64,000 nt of DNA from Alphaproteobacteria bacterium. Lineage in GTDB: Bacteria > Myxococcota_A > UBA796 > GCA-2862545. Both the position numbers and the translations under genes were made by a program. The notes below the pieces were generated by a model, which made no database searches, was not told the DNA's origin, and was given only the letters and a program-made list of their open reading frames with translations. Shown piece after piece: positions 27,772 through 36,480 of this stretch (within the stretch, counting starts at the first letter, position 1; every line of letters begins with the position of its first letter). Location of the stretch: NCBI GenBank assembly GCA_020632915.1, contig JACKEP010000025.1:17747-81746 (forward strand). The letters run 5' to 3'.

Positions 27772-29490
27772 CTAGAGCACGCAGCGCCCGCCAGCGCCCC
27801 ACCGCGCGTAGGAACGCTCGAGGTCCTTGCGGTCCGCGCCTGTCCGCAACGCATCCAGCGCCGCCGCGGCCTCCGGTCGACCGTGGGCGCGCAGCGTGAG
27901 CACGGAGAGCGCGAGCACCGCGCTGTCGTCGGCGCGATCCCGACCCGTGCGCTCCACGTCGTCGAGGACGTCGACCACGGCAGCGTCGGGCGCGTTGCAC
28001 AGACCCACGAGCGTCGACGTGGTGAACCGGCTGTTCGCGAGCCCTTCCCGCGTGAACGTCGCCGGCACGTCGAGCAGGCTCGGCAGCACGGCGCGCAGCG
28101 TGGACGTCGGCCACTGGCCGTCGTCGCGGGTGGCCTCGAACAGTGCGTCGGCGTGGGGTCGGAGCGTGGCGAGCGGCAGACCCGCGACCACCCGCGCCAC
28201 CGACGCCCGGGTGTGGCCGACCGACTCGTCCACCGGCATCAGCACCCGGGCGATCAGGCTGTCGGCCACCGCAACGGTCTGCTTGCCGAGCCGCACCCGG
28301 TCGACGACGACGTACAGGTCGACGAACCGCGGATCGGCGAGCATCCGACCGTACAGCGGCAGCTCGACGGCCGGATCGAGGGGCGTGCCGCGCCCGAAGC
28401 CGGTCACGACCTCCCGCACGAGCGCGTGGGCGGCCTTGTCGAAGGGCGCCTCCCCCGGCCGGTCGATCATCTGGCGCAGCAGGTCCAGGTCGGGCGGTGG
28501 CGGCGCGGGCAGCGCCGGCGCGTCCCATCCGAACGCCCGCATCAGCGCGTCGTCCGTGGACAGCGGCGCCGTGCCCGACCGCTCACGCCACAGCTGGAAG
28601 TCCATGTTGTCCGGCGAGCTGCTCCGCGGCACCAGCGCCGTGGGCATCTGGACGATGTCGCCCTCCACGCGGTGCTCCCGCCACGGACCGTCGAGCGTGG
28701 GCGCACCGGACGCCCCCGCCGCGAACACCACCACGGCGCGCACCGGCGGTCCCTGGTCGTGCTTGCGCTCGAGCTCGTAGGACGACCACCGCTGGGTGAA
28801 CAGCCACGGACCGTCGAGCGCGGACACCACGGTCTCGACCTCGGGCACCAGGCAGTCGCCGAGCACGGTGGCGCGGGCCACGTAGGGCTGGGCGGCCACC
28901 GACCCCTCGAACGCTGGCGGACACGCGGCGCGGCGCTCGCGGTGGTAGCGCACGACCGTCCCCTCGCCGTCCGAACGGTTCCAGCCGACGACGGCCACCT
29001 CCCGCACGAGGTCGCCGTACAGCAGCCGCTGGCAGAGGTCGTCGCAGGCCAGCTGGGCCACGGCCTGGTCGGGGACCACCCGCCCGAACGCCGTGACGAA
29101 GGCGACGCGATCGGGCTGCTGCGGCAGGTCGGTGTGGCGGTCCTGGAGCGCCCACCGGGCCCGGCTGGTGGTCCACCGCGCGTTCGACACGAGCGACGGC
29201 AGCGTGGCGGTCACGGCGAGCGCGCCGACCACGGTCGCCACCGCGATCCACCGCGACAGGCCCACCGCGCGCACGGACGCGCCTGCGACGACGGGGGTCA
29301 GGTACACCCAGAGGGTGGGGAGGGGGAACAGCACGAGGCCGATGCCGCAGGTCACGTAGACCAGCCCGACGGCGGCCCCCGGCAGCAGCATCAGCAGCGT
29401 GAACGCACCCATCGCCAGCCAGGTCGCCACGAGGCCGACGAACAGGAGACCTCGGCCCAGGCGTCGGGCGCCACTGCGTTCGTCGGTCAG
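27772..29490 (-). CDS. Hypothetical membrane protein, HEAT-like; probable CTG start
   Basis: About 572 residues. Two to three N-terminal membrane helices (LLFVGLVATWLAMGAFTLLM, VTCGIGLVLFPLPTLWVYLT, WIAVATVVGALAVTATLP) precede a large soluble domain with DACDDLCQ-type Cys pairs and HEAT-like helices at the C-terminus. The first ATG/GTG-type start (GTG at 29430) would cut into the first helix. A CTG at 29490 (CTG ACC GAC GAA) sits 5 nt after GGAGG, and TATCCT lies 24 nt further upstream, so CTG initiation is proposed. No family is recognised. Confidence 0.65.
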   Translation of the reverse strand: MTDERSGARRLGRGLLFVGLVATWLAMGAFTLLMLLPGAAVGLVYVTCGIGLVLFPLPTLWVYLTPVVAGASVRAVGLSRWIAVATVVGALAVTATLPSLVSNARWTTSRARWALQDRHTDLPQQPDRVAFVTAFGRVVPDQAVAQLACDDLCQRLLYGDLVREVAVVGWNRSDGEGTVVRYHRERRAACPPAFEGSVAAQPYVARATVLGDCLVPEVETVVSALDGPWLFTQRWSSYELERKHDQGPPVRAVVVFAAGASGAPTLDGPWREHRVEGDIVQMPTALVPRSSSPDNMDFQLWRERSGTAPLSTDDALMRAFGWDAPALPAPPPPDLDLLRQMIDRPGEAPFDKAAHALVREVVTGFGRGTPLDPAVELPLYGRMLADPRFVDLYVVVDRVRLGKQTVAVADSLIARVLMPVDESVGHTRASVARVVAGLPLATLRPHADALFEATRDDGQWPTSTLRAVLPSLLDVPATFTREGLANSRFTTSTLVGLCNAPDAAVVDVLDDVERTGRDRADDSAVLALSVLTLRAHGRPEAAAALDALRTGADRKDLERSYARWGAGGRCVL

Positions 29491-29513
29491 GGGGGCCTCC
29501 GCGTCGCGTGGAC

Positions 29514-29519
29514 AGGATA
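29514..29519 (-). promoter_or_regulatory. -10-like box TATCCT
   Basis: TATCCT on the minus strand lies 24 nt upstream of the proposed CTG start at 29490. This spacing is like the other boxes in the window and supports the upstream start. Confidence 0.3.
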
Positions 29520-29583
29520 CCCCGGCACCGGCGACGCGCCGCCCGCCGTCTCGGACGGGGGCGCCCGCGCTGCACCGTCCCGA

Positions 29584-31065
29584 TCAGGGCGCCGTCGGCT
29601 CGTCGACGGGACCCAGCCCGGCGACGAGGTCCGCCAGCCGCAGCCCGGTGACCGTCTCCACGACCGCCGGCACCTGCGCGAGCACGTCGACCACGTTCCG
29701 CGTGACCGCAGCGGCTCCCGCGCCGTCCTGACCCGACTGCAGGAGCGTGATCCGATCGATCTTCGCCAGCGGGCTCGCGACGGCTGCCGCGACCTCGGGC
29801 AGCCGGTCGATCAACAGCTCCCCCAGCGCCGCGCTGCCGTAGGCCTTCCACGCCTCGGCCTTGCGTTGCATGCCCTCCGCCTCGGCGAGGTGGTGGGCCC
29901 GCACGCCCTCGGCGTCCGCCAGCGCCCGCTCCCGCAGGGCGTCGGCCTCGGCCTTGCCACGGGCACGGACGATCTCGGCTTCGGCGAGGCCGCGCACGCG
30001 GATCGCTTCGGCCTCGGCCGCGGCGAGCATCGCGCGGGACTGCTGCTCGGCCTCGGCGGGCTTGACGACCGTGTGCTGCAGCTCCAGCTCCCGGCGGGCG
30101 ATCTCGAGCTGTTCGACAGCGATCCGTCCCCGGCGCTGCTCGGCGAGCACGCCGGCCTCCTCGGTGGCCAGGGCGCGGCGCACGTGGGCCTGCTCGACCT
30201 CGTAGGCCAGATCGCTGCCCGCGCGCGCCCGGGCGACCTCGGTGCTGTGCGCGTGCACGAGCAGGTCGCGGTCCTTCTCGGCCTCGGCGACCGCCACCTC
30301 GGCCTTGAGGCGGGCGAGCTCGGCAGCCTCGCGGGCCTGGGCCGCGGCGACCGTCCCCTCCCGGTCGGCCTCGGAGCGTCCGCGGGTGGCGTCGCGCTGG
30401 GCGCGGGCCTCGCCGATCACGGCGTTCTTCTCCACCTCGGCGAGCTGGGGGCGGCCGATCGCCTCCAGGTAGCGGCTCGGATCCTGCACCTGGCGGATGG
30501 TGAAGCTGACCACCTGGATGCCCATGTTGGCGAGGTCGGCGGCGGTCAGGCGGTGGACGGTCTGGGCGAACGCCTCCGGGTTCGCATGGATCTCCTCGAA
30601 CGGCAGCGTCGAGATGACCGCGCGCAGGTGCCCCTGCATCATCTGGTGGGCGATCTCGTTCATCTGTGCGGTCGACTTCGACAGGAACATCTCCGCCGCC
30701 GTGGCGGTGGCCACGGGGTCGTCGCTGCGGACCTTGATCTGCGCGATGGCGCTCACGACGATGGGCACGCCGAACTTGGTGAAGAACTCGGGCGTGAGCA
30801 GCTCGAGGGTCATCAGCTCGACCGGGAGCCGGTCGGCGCGCTCGCGGATCGGCAGCACGAACGTGCCGCCACCATGGAAGATGCGGAAGTTGCGGGTGAA
30901 CGTCCCCCCCGTCACCGGGTCCCCATAGGTCCCCTGGCGACCCGACACGATGAGCACCTCGTTGGGACCGACCTTCTCGTAGCGACTGGCCAGCCACGCC
31001 AGCGCGGCGACCACCACGACGATGGCGGCCAACGCCGCCGTGCTCCAGCCCAGGATCTCGGACAT
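29584..31065 (-). CDS. Flotillin family protein (SPFH/Band 7)
   Basis: A 493-residue protein. N-terminal membrane helix (residues 8-26), then YEKVGPNEVLIVSGRQG, the hallmark flotillin opening, and the SPFH domain to about residue 190 (ending TIRQVQDPSRYLEAIGRPQ). A long Glu/Ala/Arg coiled coil follows (about 200-400, EADREGTVAAAQAREAAEL), and a conserved C-terminal block (LPEVAAAVASPLAKIDRITL). Flotillins form membrane microdomain scaffolds and assemble with NfeD-type partners. ATG at 31065 follows AGAGGAG. It lies 17 nt after an NfeD-like gene under a sigma-54 promoter. Confidence 0.93.
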   Translation of the reverse strand: MSEILGWSTAALAAIVVVVAALAWLASRYEKVGPNEVLIVSGRQGTYGDPVTGGTFTRNFRIFHGGGTFVLPIRERADRLPVELMTLELLTPEFFTKFGVPIVVSAIAQIKVRSDDPVATATAAEMFLSKSTAQMNEIAHQMMQGHLRAVISTLPFEEIHANPEAFAQTVHRLTAADLANMGIQVVSFTIRQVQDPSRYLEAIGRPQLAEVEKNAVIGEARAQRDATRGRSEADREGTVAAAQAREAAELARLKAEVAVAEAEKDRDLLVHAHSTEVARARAGSDLAYEVEQAHVRRALATEEAGVLAEQRRGRIAVEQLEIARRELELQHTVVKPAEAEQQSRAMLAAAEAEAIRVRGLAEAEIVRARGKAEADALRERALADAEGVRAHHLAEAEGMQRKAEAWKAYGSAALGELLIDRLPEVAAAVASPLAKIDRITLLQSGQDGAGAAAVTRNVVDVLAQVPAVVETVTGLRLADLVAGLGPVDEPTAP

Positions 31066-31082
31066 CTCTGACTCCTCTGCGT

Positions 31083-31373
31083 TCAGGCGCGCTCGACCAC
31101 GAGGAGGCCGCGACGGACGTCGACGACGCGCACGGAGGTGCCCGCCGCCAGCGAGGTCGGCAGCTGGTGGACGCAGGGGCGGGCGACGCGACGACCGCCG
31201 AGCAGCAGGGCCACCGTGCCGACCCCGTCGCGCGGGACCGACAGCGTCACCGTGCCGACGGAGCCCACCAGCGGCTCCCCCTCCAGCAGCGCCGGCTCCC
31301 GAGCGGCACGCAGGTAGGCCACCAGCAGCACGCCCGACACCAGCCCCACCACCACCACACCGACGACGTCCAC
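31083..31373 (-). CDS. Short NfeD-like membrane protein
   Basis: A 96-residue protein. One membrane helix (VVGVVVVGLVSGVLLVAYL), then an OB-fold-like C-terminal domain (LVGSVGTVTLSVPRDGVGTV to SVRVVDVRRGLLVVERA), matching the soluble domain of NfeD proteins with a conserved 'G..G.v' start. NfeD proteins partner flotillins; here it is immediately upstream of the flotillin gene in the same unit. GTG at 31373 follows GGGAGG. It lacks the multi-helix membrane part of long NfeD proteins. Confidence 0.75.
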   Translation of the reverse strand: MDVVGVVVVGLVSGVLLVAYLRAAREPALLEGEPLVGSVGTVTLSVPRDGVGTVALLLGGRRVARPCVHQLPTSLAAGTSVRVVDVRRGLLVVERA

Positions 31374-31411
31374 CGCAGTCCGCCTCCCGTCCGAGCACGT
31401 GACCCCGTCAG

Positions 31412-31426
31412 GCAAGCGTGGGGCCA
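31412..31426 (-). promoter_or_regulatory. Sigma-54 (-24/-12) promoter of the nfeD-flotillin unit
   Basis: Read on the minus strand this is TGGCCCCACGCTTGC, with GG and GC exactly 10 nt apart, as in the consensus TGGCAC-N5-TTGC (14 nt from the first G to the last C). The predicted transcription start is near 31400, 27 nt before the GTG at 31373. The adjacent gene encodes a sigma-54 enhancer-binding protein, which makes the match more than chance. Confidence 0.65.
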
Positions 31427-31467
31427 ACGCCGAGAGTGGCGGTTCGTCCATCCGGCCTCGGGCGGAT

Positions 31468-31505
31468 CTGGTGGAAATCACCAGGTGGCCGGTGGTAGTC
31501 ACCAG
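31468..31505. promoter_or_regulatory. Tandem palindromic upstream activator sites
   Basis: Two copies of GGTGGNNNTCACCAG-like sequence lie at 31470-31484 (GGTGGAAATCACCAG, within the perfect palindrome CTGGTG-N5-CACCAG) and 31491-31505 (GGTGGTAGTCACCAG). They are 21 bp apart, two helical turns on the same face. They sit about 45-90 bp upstream of the sigma-54 promoter and end 3 nt before the activator's own ATG. The position suggests activation of nfeD-flotillin and repression of the activator gene. Confidence 0.6.
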
Positions 31506-31508
31506 CCC

Positions 31509-32861
31509 ATGCCTCGTTCGATCGTCGTCCTCGAGCCCCCCGGCGGCGTCCTCCGCGACCTCGCCCGCGCCCTGCGCACCGCCGCCGATCCCGGCTGCGC
31601 CGTCACCGGCGTGGCCACGGTGGACGCGCTGCTGGACCTGCTCGGCGCCGGCGCACACGTCGACCTGGTCGTCGTGGACGCCCACCACGGCGACGGCGCC
31701 CTCGACGGCCTGTCGGTGATCGCGCGCGTCCGGGCCCTCGACCCCTACCTGCCGGTGATCGCGACCGCAGCACACGCCGACGTCGACTCGGCAGCCCGCG
31801 CCGTCGACGCCGGGGCGAACGACCTGCTGGTGCGCGGTCCGCGCCTCGTGGAGCGGGTCACCACCCTGCTGCGCAAGCTCCACCTGCTGCTCGACCTGTC
31901 CGACCGCACCCGCCGCGACGGCGCGCGCCTGGCCGAACGTCACCGCATCATCGGCACCTCGGCGCCGGTGCAGGCACTCGTGGAGCGCATCGCCCGCGTC
32001 GCGGCGATCCCCCGGCCGGTGCTGGTCGTGGGCGAGCGGGGCACCGGCAAGGAGCTCGTCGCGTGGAACCTGCACGCCCTGGCAGGCCGCACCGGGCGTC
32101 CGATGGTGTGCGTCAACTGCGCGGCCTTCTCCGAGAGCCTCCTGGAGAGCGAGCTGTTCGGCCACGAGCAGGGTGCGTACACCGGCGCGGTGCAGCGCGC
32201 GGCCGGGTGCTTCGAGCAGGCCGACGGCGGCACGCTGTTCCTCGACGAGGTCGGCGCGATGCCGCTCGGCTTCCAGCAGAAGATCCTGCGCGCCGTGGAG
32301 TACGGCGTGTTCCGGCGCGTGGGCGGCACCGCCGACGTCCGCACCCGGGCGCGCATCGTGGCGGCCACCAACGCCGACCTGTCCGATCGCATCGCCGACG
32401 GCACGTTCCTGCCCGACCTCTACGACCGCCTCGCGTTCGAGGTGATCGAGGTGCCCGCGCTGCGGGACCGTCGCGAGGACGTGCCCGCCCTCGCCGCGTG
32501 GTTCCTGGCGCGGTTCGGGGAGGAGGTCCCCGAGCTGGCGGGCATCACCCTGTCCGACGGCGCCTGCGCAGCGCTGATGGCGCACGACTGGCCGGGGAAT
32601 GTACGCGAGCTGCGTCACACCATCGAACGCGCCGCCTACCGCTTCCGCGACGGCGTGATCCGCGCCGACGACCTGGGCCTGCCGCGGGGCCCGGCACCGG
32701 GTCCGCCGCCTGCCGGTGGGTTCAAGGAGCGCGTCGCCGCCTACAAGGACACGCTCCTGCAGGAGGCCCTCGACGCGGCGGGCGGCAACCAGGCCGAGGC
32801 CGCCCGTCGGCTCGGGCTGACGTACGACCAGCTCCGCTACCATCTGCGCAGGAGTGCATGA
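31509..32861 (+). CDS. Sigma-54-dependent enhancer-binding regulator with degenerate receiver
   Basis: A 450-residue protein. Residues 3-115 are receiver-like (VVVDAHH with Asp57), but the switch Lys appears to be Arg (LLVRGPR). AAA+ domain: Walker A GERGTGKE (175-182), sigma-54 contact loop GAYTGA (222-227), Walker B LFLDEVG (243-249), R-finger region GNVREL. C-terminal Fis-type HTH (NQAEAARRLGLTYDQLRYHL). Probably controls the divergent nfeD-flotillin genes through the tandem sites in the 135-bp gap, as PspF does for psp genes; that link is inference. ATG at 31509. Confidence 0.92.
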   Translation: MPRSIVVLEPPGGVLRDLARALRTAADPGCAVTGVATVDALLDLLGAGAHVDLVVVDAHHGDGALDGLSVIARVRALDPYLPVIATAAHADVDSAARAVDAGANDLLVRGPRLVERVTTLLRKLHLLLDLSDRTRRDGARLAERHRIIGTSAPVQALVERIARVAAIPRPVLVVGERGTGKELVAWNLHALAGRTGRPMVCVNCAAFSESLLESELFGHEQGAYTGAVQRAAGCFEQADGGTLFLDEVGAMPLGFQQKILRAVEYGVFRRVGGTADVRTRARIVAATNADLSDRIADGTFLPDLYDRLAFEVIEVPALRDRREDVPALAAWFLARFGEEVPELAGITLSDGACAALMAHDWPGNVRELRHTIERAAYRFRDGVIRADDLGLPRGPAPGPPPAGGFKERVAAYKDTLLQEALDAAGGNQAEAARRLGLTYDQLRYHLRRSA

Positions 32862-32883
32862 ACGCGCGCCCCGCGGCCCGGGC

Positions 32884-32889
32884 TACGCT
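32884..32889 (+). promoter_or_regulatory. -10-like box TACGCT
   Basis: TACGCT lies 22-27 nt before the GTG at 32911, right after the end of the activator gene. It matches the window-wide pattern. Confidence 0.35.
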
Positions 32890-32910
32890 CCCCGTCTCCC
32901 CGGGGCTGCC

Positions 32911-34953
32911 GTGCGTCACCTGCTCCTCGCCTTCGTCGTCGCCGCCTGCACGCCGTCGGCCTCCCCGTCGGACGACACCGACGTCGGCACCGACACGGAC
33001 GCGCGTGCTGTCGATCCGGCCGTGGTCGTGCGCTTCCCGCCCGCACCCGACGTCGTCACCGACCAGGACGCGCTCACCGTGCGCGGCGTGGCCACGCCGG
33101 ACACCGTGGTCCGCATCGGCGACCACGGAGCGCTCGCCGGTCCCGACGGTGCCTGGCAGATCGTGGTGCCCCTCGAGGTCGGCACCCACGACCTGGAGGT
33201 CGACGCCGTCGCCCCGTCCGGTGCGCTGACGGCGGCCGTCGCGACGCTGAGCGTCACCCGCTGGGAGACCCTCCCCGTCGACGTGGTCGACGTCGCCCGC
33301 GATCCCGTCCGTGGCGACGTCTACCTCGCCGATCGGGCCAGGGGCGCGCTCCTGCGGGTCGACCGGGCCACCGGCACCACGGCGCGCGTCGGCACGTCGC
33401 AGGGTGCCGTGGCGTCGCTGTCCTGGGACGCGGTCGGAGACCGGCTGCTCGCCGTGCTCACGGCTCCAGCGCGCCTCGTGGCCTACGACCCCGACACCGA
33501 CACCGTCACCACGATCGCGGACGCCGCGGTGGGCACCGGCCCCGATCTGGACGGCGTGGCGTTCGTCGTCCCCGATCCCGCGCGACACCGCCTGATCGCC
33601 GGCGGACCCACCGCGTCGGACCTCCTGATCGTCGACCCGACCACCGGCGACCGCGTCTCGCTCGTCGACCTGGCCCGCGTGCCCCGCCTGCACGGCCTCG
33701 CCTCCGCGTCCGATCTGGTCGTCGACGCGGCGCGGGATCGCCTGCTCGCCGTGGTCGACGACGCCGTCCTCGCGGTCGACCCCACGACCGGTGCCGTCAC
33801 GACGGTGTGGTCGGGCGGTCACGCCGCCGTGGACCCGATGGCCCACGGTGCGGGCTGGCTCGACGCGGACGGTGACGTCCTGTTCACCGTGCGCCACGGC
33901 GAGGCGGGCGTGTCCGCCGTCGACCTCGTCACGGGCACGCGGCGCGTGGTGTCGTCGGGCGACGTCGGCACCGGCCCCGCGCTCGCAGCACCCGTCGGCC
34001 TCGTCGCGGACGGGCCCGACACCCTGCTCGTGGCGAGTGCCGGCCACCGGGGGCTGGTTCGCGTGGATCGCCGGTCGGGCGCACGCACGCTCCAGACCGC
34101 GCCACGCGCGGGGGCCGGCGATCCGCTCGGCGAGGCCGTGGCGCTCACGTCGGAGCTGTCCACGGGGCGCCTGTGGGTCCTCGGTGAGGGTGGCGGCTCC
34201 GTGGTGGAGGTGGACGTCGCGGCGGGCACCCTGCACGCGGTCACGCGCCCCGTGCCCCACGATCCATGGGTGGCGCTGGCCTACGACCCGTTCCGCGACC
34301 AGCTCCTGCTCGCTCCCCGCACCGACGGCATCGAGGCCGTCGACCTCGCGACCGGCACGCCCAGGGTGCTCGCCTACGCGCGTCCGACGAGCACCGCAGG
34401 GCTCCCGACCGGGGTGGGCAGTCTCAGCCTCGACCCCAGCGGCGCGCGGCTGCTGATGGCCGGCATGGAGGAGCTGTACACGATGAACCTCGGCACCGGC
34501 GAGTTCCAGGTCGCGTCCGGGTCCCGGGGTCGCGGCCCGGGCACCGTGCTGCGCGGGGTCGCCGTGCTCGACGACCGGGTGCTCGTGCTCGATCCCGGCA
34601 TCGGTCAGCTCCTGGAGGTGGACCTGCCCACCGGCGACCGCAGCGTGCTGTCCAGCTTCACCGTCGGCGAAGGCCCAACGTTGGTCGGCGCGCAGGGCAT
34701 CTTCCCCGCCTCGGCGGGCTGGGGCGTGTGGGCGACCACGGGCGACCAGCGGGTGATCCGCGTCGACCTGTACCGTGGCGACCGGATCCCCATCGTCGCC
34801 AACGACCCCGTCGCGCTCGGCGGCCGCGGCACCCCCCTGGGCGTCGCCGAGCTCGTCGACGACCCCGACGTGATCCTGTTCCTCGACAGCGCGCAGGCCG
34901 GCATCTGGGCGCACGACCGCGTCACCGGCGAGCAGGTGATGGTCGCGAAGTGA
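32911..34953 (+). CDS. Beta-propeller lipoprotein, 680 aa
   Basis: Lipobox VVAAC (Cys at about residue 10), then a DDTDVGTDTDAR linker. Residues 30-110 form an Ig-like strand region. The remainder has repeating VD..TG..R-type blades (LLRVDRATGTTARVG, LAVDPTTGAVTTVW, VRVDRRSGARTLQT), typical of YVTN/NHL-like beta-propellers. Likely a surface-exposed binding protein; the ligand is unknown. GTG at 32911 follows GGGGC rather than a strong GGAGG. Confidence 0.75.
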   Translation: MRHLLLAFVVAACTPSASPSDDTDVGTDTDARAVDPAVVVRFPPAPDVVTDQDALTVRGVATPDTVVRIGDHGALAGPDGAWQIVVPLEVGTHDLEVDAVAPSGALTAAVATLSVTRWETLPVDVVDVARDPVRGDVYLADRARGALLRVDRATGTTARVGTSQGAVASLSWDAVGDRLLAVLTAPARLVAYDPDTDTVTTIADAAVGTGPDLDGVAFVVPDPARHRLIAGGPTASDLLIVDPTTGDRVSLVDLARVPRLHGLASASDLVVDAARDRLLAVVDDAVLAVDPTTGAVTTVWSGGHAAVDPMAHGAGWLDADGDVLFTVRHGEAGVSAVDLVTGTRRVVSSGDVGTGPALAAPVGLVADGPDTLLVASAGHRGLVRVDRRSGARTLQTAPRAGAGDPLGEAVALTSELSTGRLWVLGEGGGSVVEVDVAAGTLHAVTRPVPHDPWVALAYDPFRDQLLLAPRTDGIEAVDLATGTPRVLAYARPTSTAGLPTGVGSLSLDPSGARLLMAGMEELYTMNLGTGEFQVASGSRGRGPGTVLRGVAVLDDRVLVLDPGIGQLLEVDLPTGDRSVLSSFTVGEGPTLVGAQGIFPASAGWGVWATTGDQRVIRVDLYRGDRIPIVANDPVALGGRGTPLGVAELVDDPDVILFLDSAQAGIWAHDRVTGEQVMVAK

Positions 34954-35105
34954 GTCGCGCCCGATCGGTCCTGCGGTGCCGCCACCTCGGCGCTCGCGGC
35001 ACCGGCGTCGTCGACGCGGGCGGAGACGTCGACGGCCGCGACGATCTGGTGGTGCTGGTGTGGATCGGCACGTCGCCGCCGCGGCCGGCCGTGGCGATCT
35101 TCTAG
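34950..35105 (+). CDS. Possible small protein, 51 aa
   Basis: GTG at 34950 overlaps the preceding stop (GTGA), and the frame stays open for 51 codons to TAG. The product is basic at the start and hydrophobic at the end (DDLVVLVWIGTSPPRPAVAIF). No family match and no separate ribosome site. It may be a coupled small protein or a chance frame, so confidence is low. Confidence 0.25.
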   Translation: MSRARSVLRCRHLGARGTGVVDAGGDVDGRDDLVVLVWIGTSPPRPAVAIF

Positions 35106-35119
35106 CGCGCCGGCAGCGG

Positions 35120-36355
35120 TCACCAGCCGCAGTACTTGCGCAGCGCGTACACGCCGCTCGACACCACGTAGGACGCGTAGAGCGCGTGCGCGTCGCGGTT
35201 CCAGTGCAGCGAATGCGGCACCTCGCCCGGCGTGGCGATCGCCCCGAGCATCGTGCCGTCGGAAGCGAGCGCGTAGACGATCCCGTTCGCGCGGTCCGTC
35301 AGGTACAGCGTCTCGTTCTCGTCGATCGTCAGGTCCAGGTAGATGGACCCGGGCACCGACGGCAGCGAGTAGGACCCGAGCCACGGCAGGCCGTGCAGGG
35401 TCAGGTCGTAGACGTCGAGGACCTGGCCGCCTCCCACCGTGCCCGACACCTTGTAGGCGCGGGTGCTGTCGACGTTGCGCACCACGTCGACGCCGTTGCC
35501 GCCCAGGCCGACCCCGGCCCACGTGTCGGTGTGCGCGAAGCTCGTGTCGAAGGTGTAGACCCCGCGGGCGGCGCGGTTGACGACGTTGAGGTTGCCGAAC
35601 CGGTCGACGTAGCCGTTGCCGAAGTTGAGCGTGGTGGTGACCTCCGCCCCGACGTCGGCCCCTGTGAGCGGGTCGATGCGGCGCAGGCGCGGCGTCGGTG
35701 AGTAGTACTGGTAGATCACCAGCGTGTGGGTCCAGCCGTCGTAGTCGAAGGCGTGGTTCGCGAAGGCATACGGGCTCGGGTAGTCGATGCCCGTCAGCCC
35801 CAGGTCGAAGTCGCGCAGGACGATGTCGCCGCCCTCCCCCACGATGACGTGGTCGTCGCGGTCGCCGTCGATGTTGTCCTGGTCGTGGGGCGCGCCCATC
35901 GGCACGTCGGCGAGGACGTCACCGAACGTGCACGGCGCGGGCACGGTGCGGTCGACCACCTGGCTCTTGCGCAGCGCCATCGGCTCGGACCCGGCCTGGA
36001 ACGACCAGGTGCTGCCGACCGGCAGGGAGACGGGGGGCGTGACGGTGACCGTGGCGATGCCGTCGAGGCTGGCCACGGCCGACCCCACCACCGACGGCGC
36101 GGGCGCCAGGTCCATGCAGCTGCCGCCGAGCACGGCCGGGCACCACGTGCCGGGGTGACCGGCGAGCACGTAGACCGTCGCCCCGGGGGTGGCGTCCTCG
36201 ACGAGCAGCTCGAGCGCTTCCCCAGGCAGCAGCGCGGTGACGGCGAGGTGCAGGGGAGGACCGGGCGGGGGGCGCTGGAGGTCGAGGTCCGACCCGCCAG
36301 ACGCGCAGGCGGCGACGGCGAGCGCGAGGACGGTGGACACGGGACGCGTGGACAT
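35120..36355 (-). CDS. Lipoprotein with shared Ig-like domain and propeller-like region
   Basis: A 411-residue protein. Lipobox AVAAC (about residue 17). Residues 35-140 (LAVTALLPGEALELLVEDAT, GSCMDLAPAP) form the two-Cys Ig-like domain also found in the expansin lipoprotein and the protein at 38242. The C-terminal 260 residues look like a propeller with lines such as VYALASDGTMLGAIATPGEV. GATPG and CxDL are the domain's marks. ATG at 36355 follows GGAGGGATCC; a TAGCGT box lies 23 nt upstream. Function unknown; probably surface-located. Confidence 0.7.
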   Translation of the reverse strand: MSTRPVSTVLALAVAACASGGSDLDLQRPPPGPPLHLAVTALLPGEALELLVEDATPGATVYVLAGHPGTWCPAVLGGSCMDLAPAPSVVGSAVASLDGIATVTVTPPVSLPVGSTWSFQAGSEPMALRKSQVVDRTVPAPCTFGDVLADVPMGAPHDQDNIDGDRDDHVIVGEGGDIVLRDFDLGLTGIDYPSPYAFANHAFDYDGWTHTLVIYQYYSPTPRLRRIDPLTGADVGAEVTTTLNFGNGYVDRFGNLNVVNRAARGVYTFDTSFAHTDTWAGVGLGGNGVDVVRNVDSTRAYKVSGTVGGGQVLDVYDLTLHGLPWLGSYSLPSVPGSIYLDLTIDENETLYLTDRANGIVYALASDGTMLGAIATPGEVPHSLHWNRDAHALYASYVVSSGVYALRKYCGW

Positions 36356-36377
36356 GGATCCCTCCCTGGACCCGTCG

Positions 36378-36383
36378 ACGCTA
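36378..36383 (-). promoter_or_regulatory. -10-like box TAGCGT
   Basis: TAGCGT on the minus strand lies 23-28 nt upstream of the ATG at 36355. Same pattern as others in the window. Confidence 0.35.
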
Positions 36384-36457
36384 GCGCGAGGTCGCTGCAC
36401 GCCCGGTTGCAGGGCCGTGTCGCGGCTTGGGCACGCCACGCGGGGCCGCCCCTCCGG

Positions 36458-36463
36458 TAGACT
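36458..36463 (+). promoter_or_regulatory. -10-like box TAGACT
   Basis: TAGACT lies 18-23 nt before the ATG at 36481, with GGAGGGGGG between them. A short leader is implied. Confidence 0.35.
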
Positions 36464-36480
36464 CCCCCCGTGGAGGGGGG

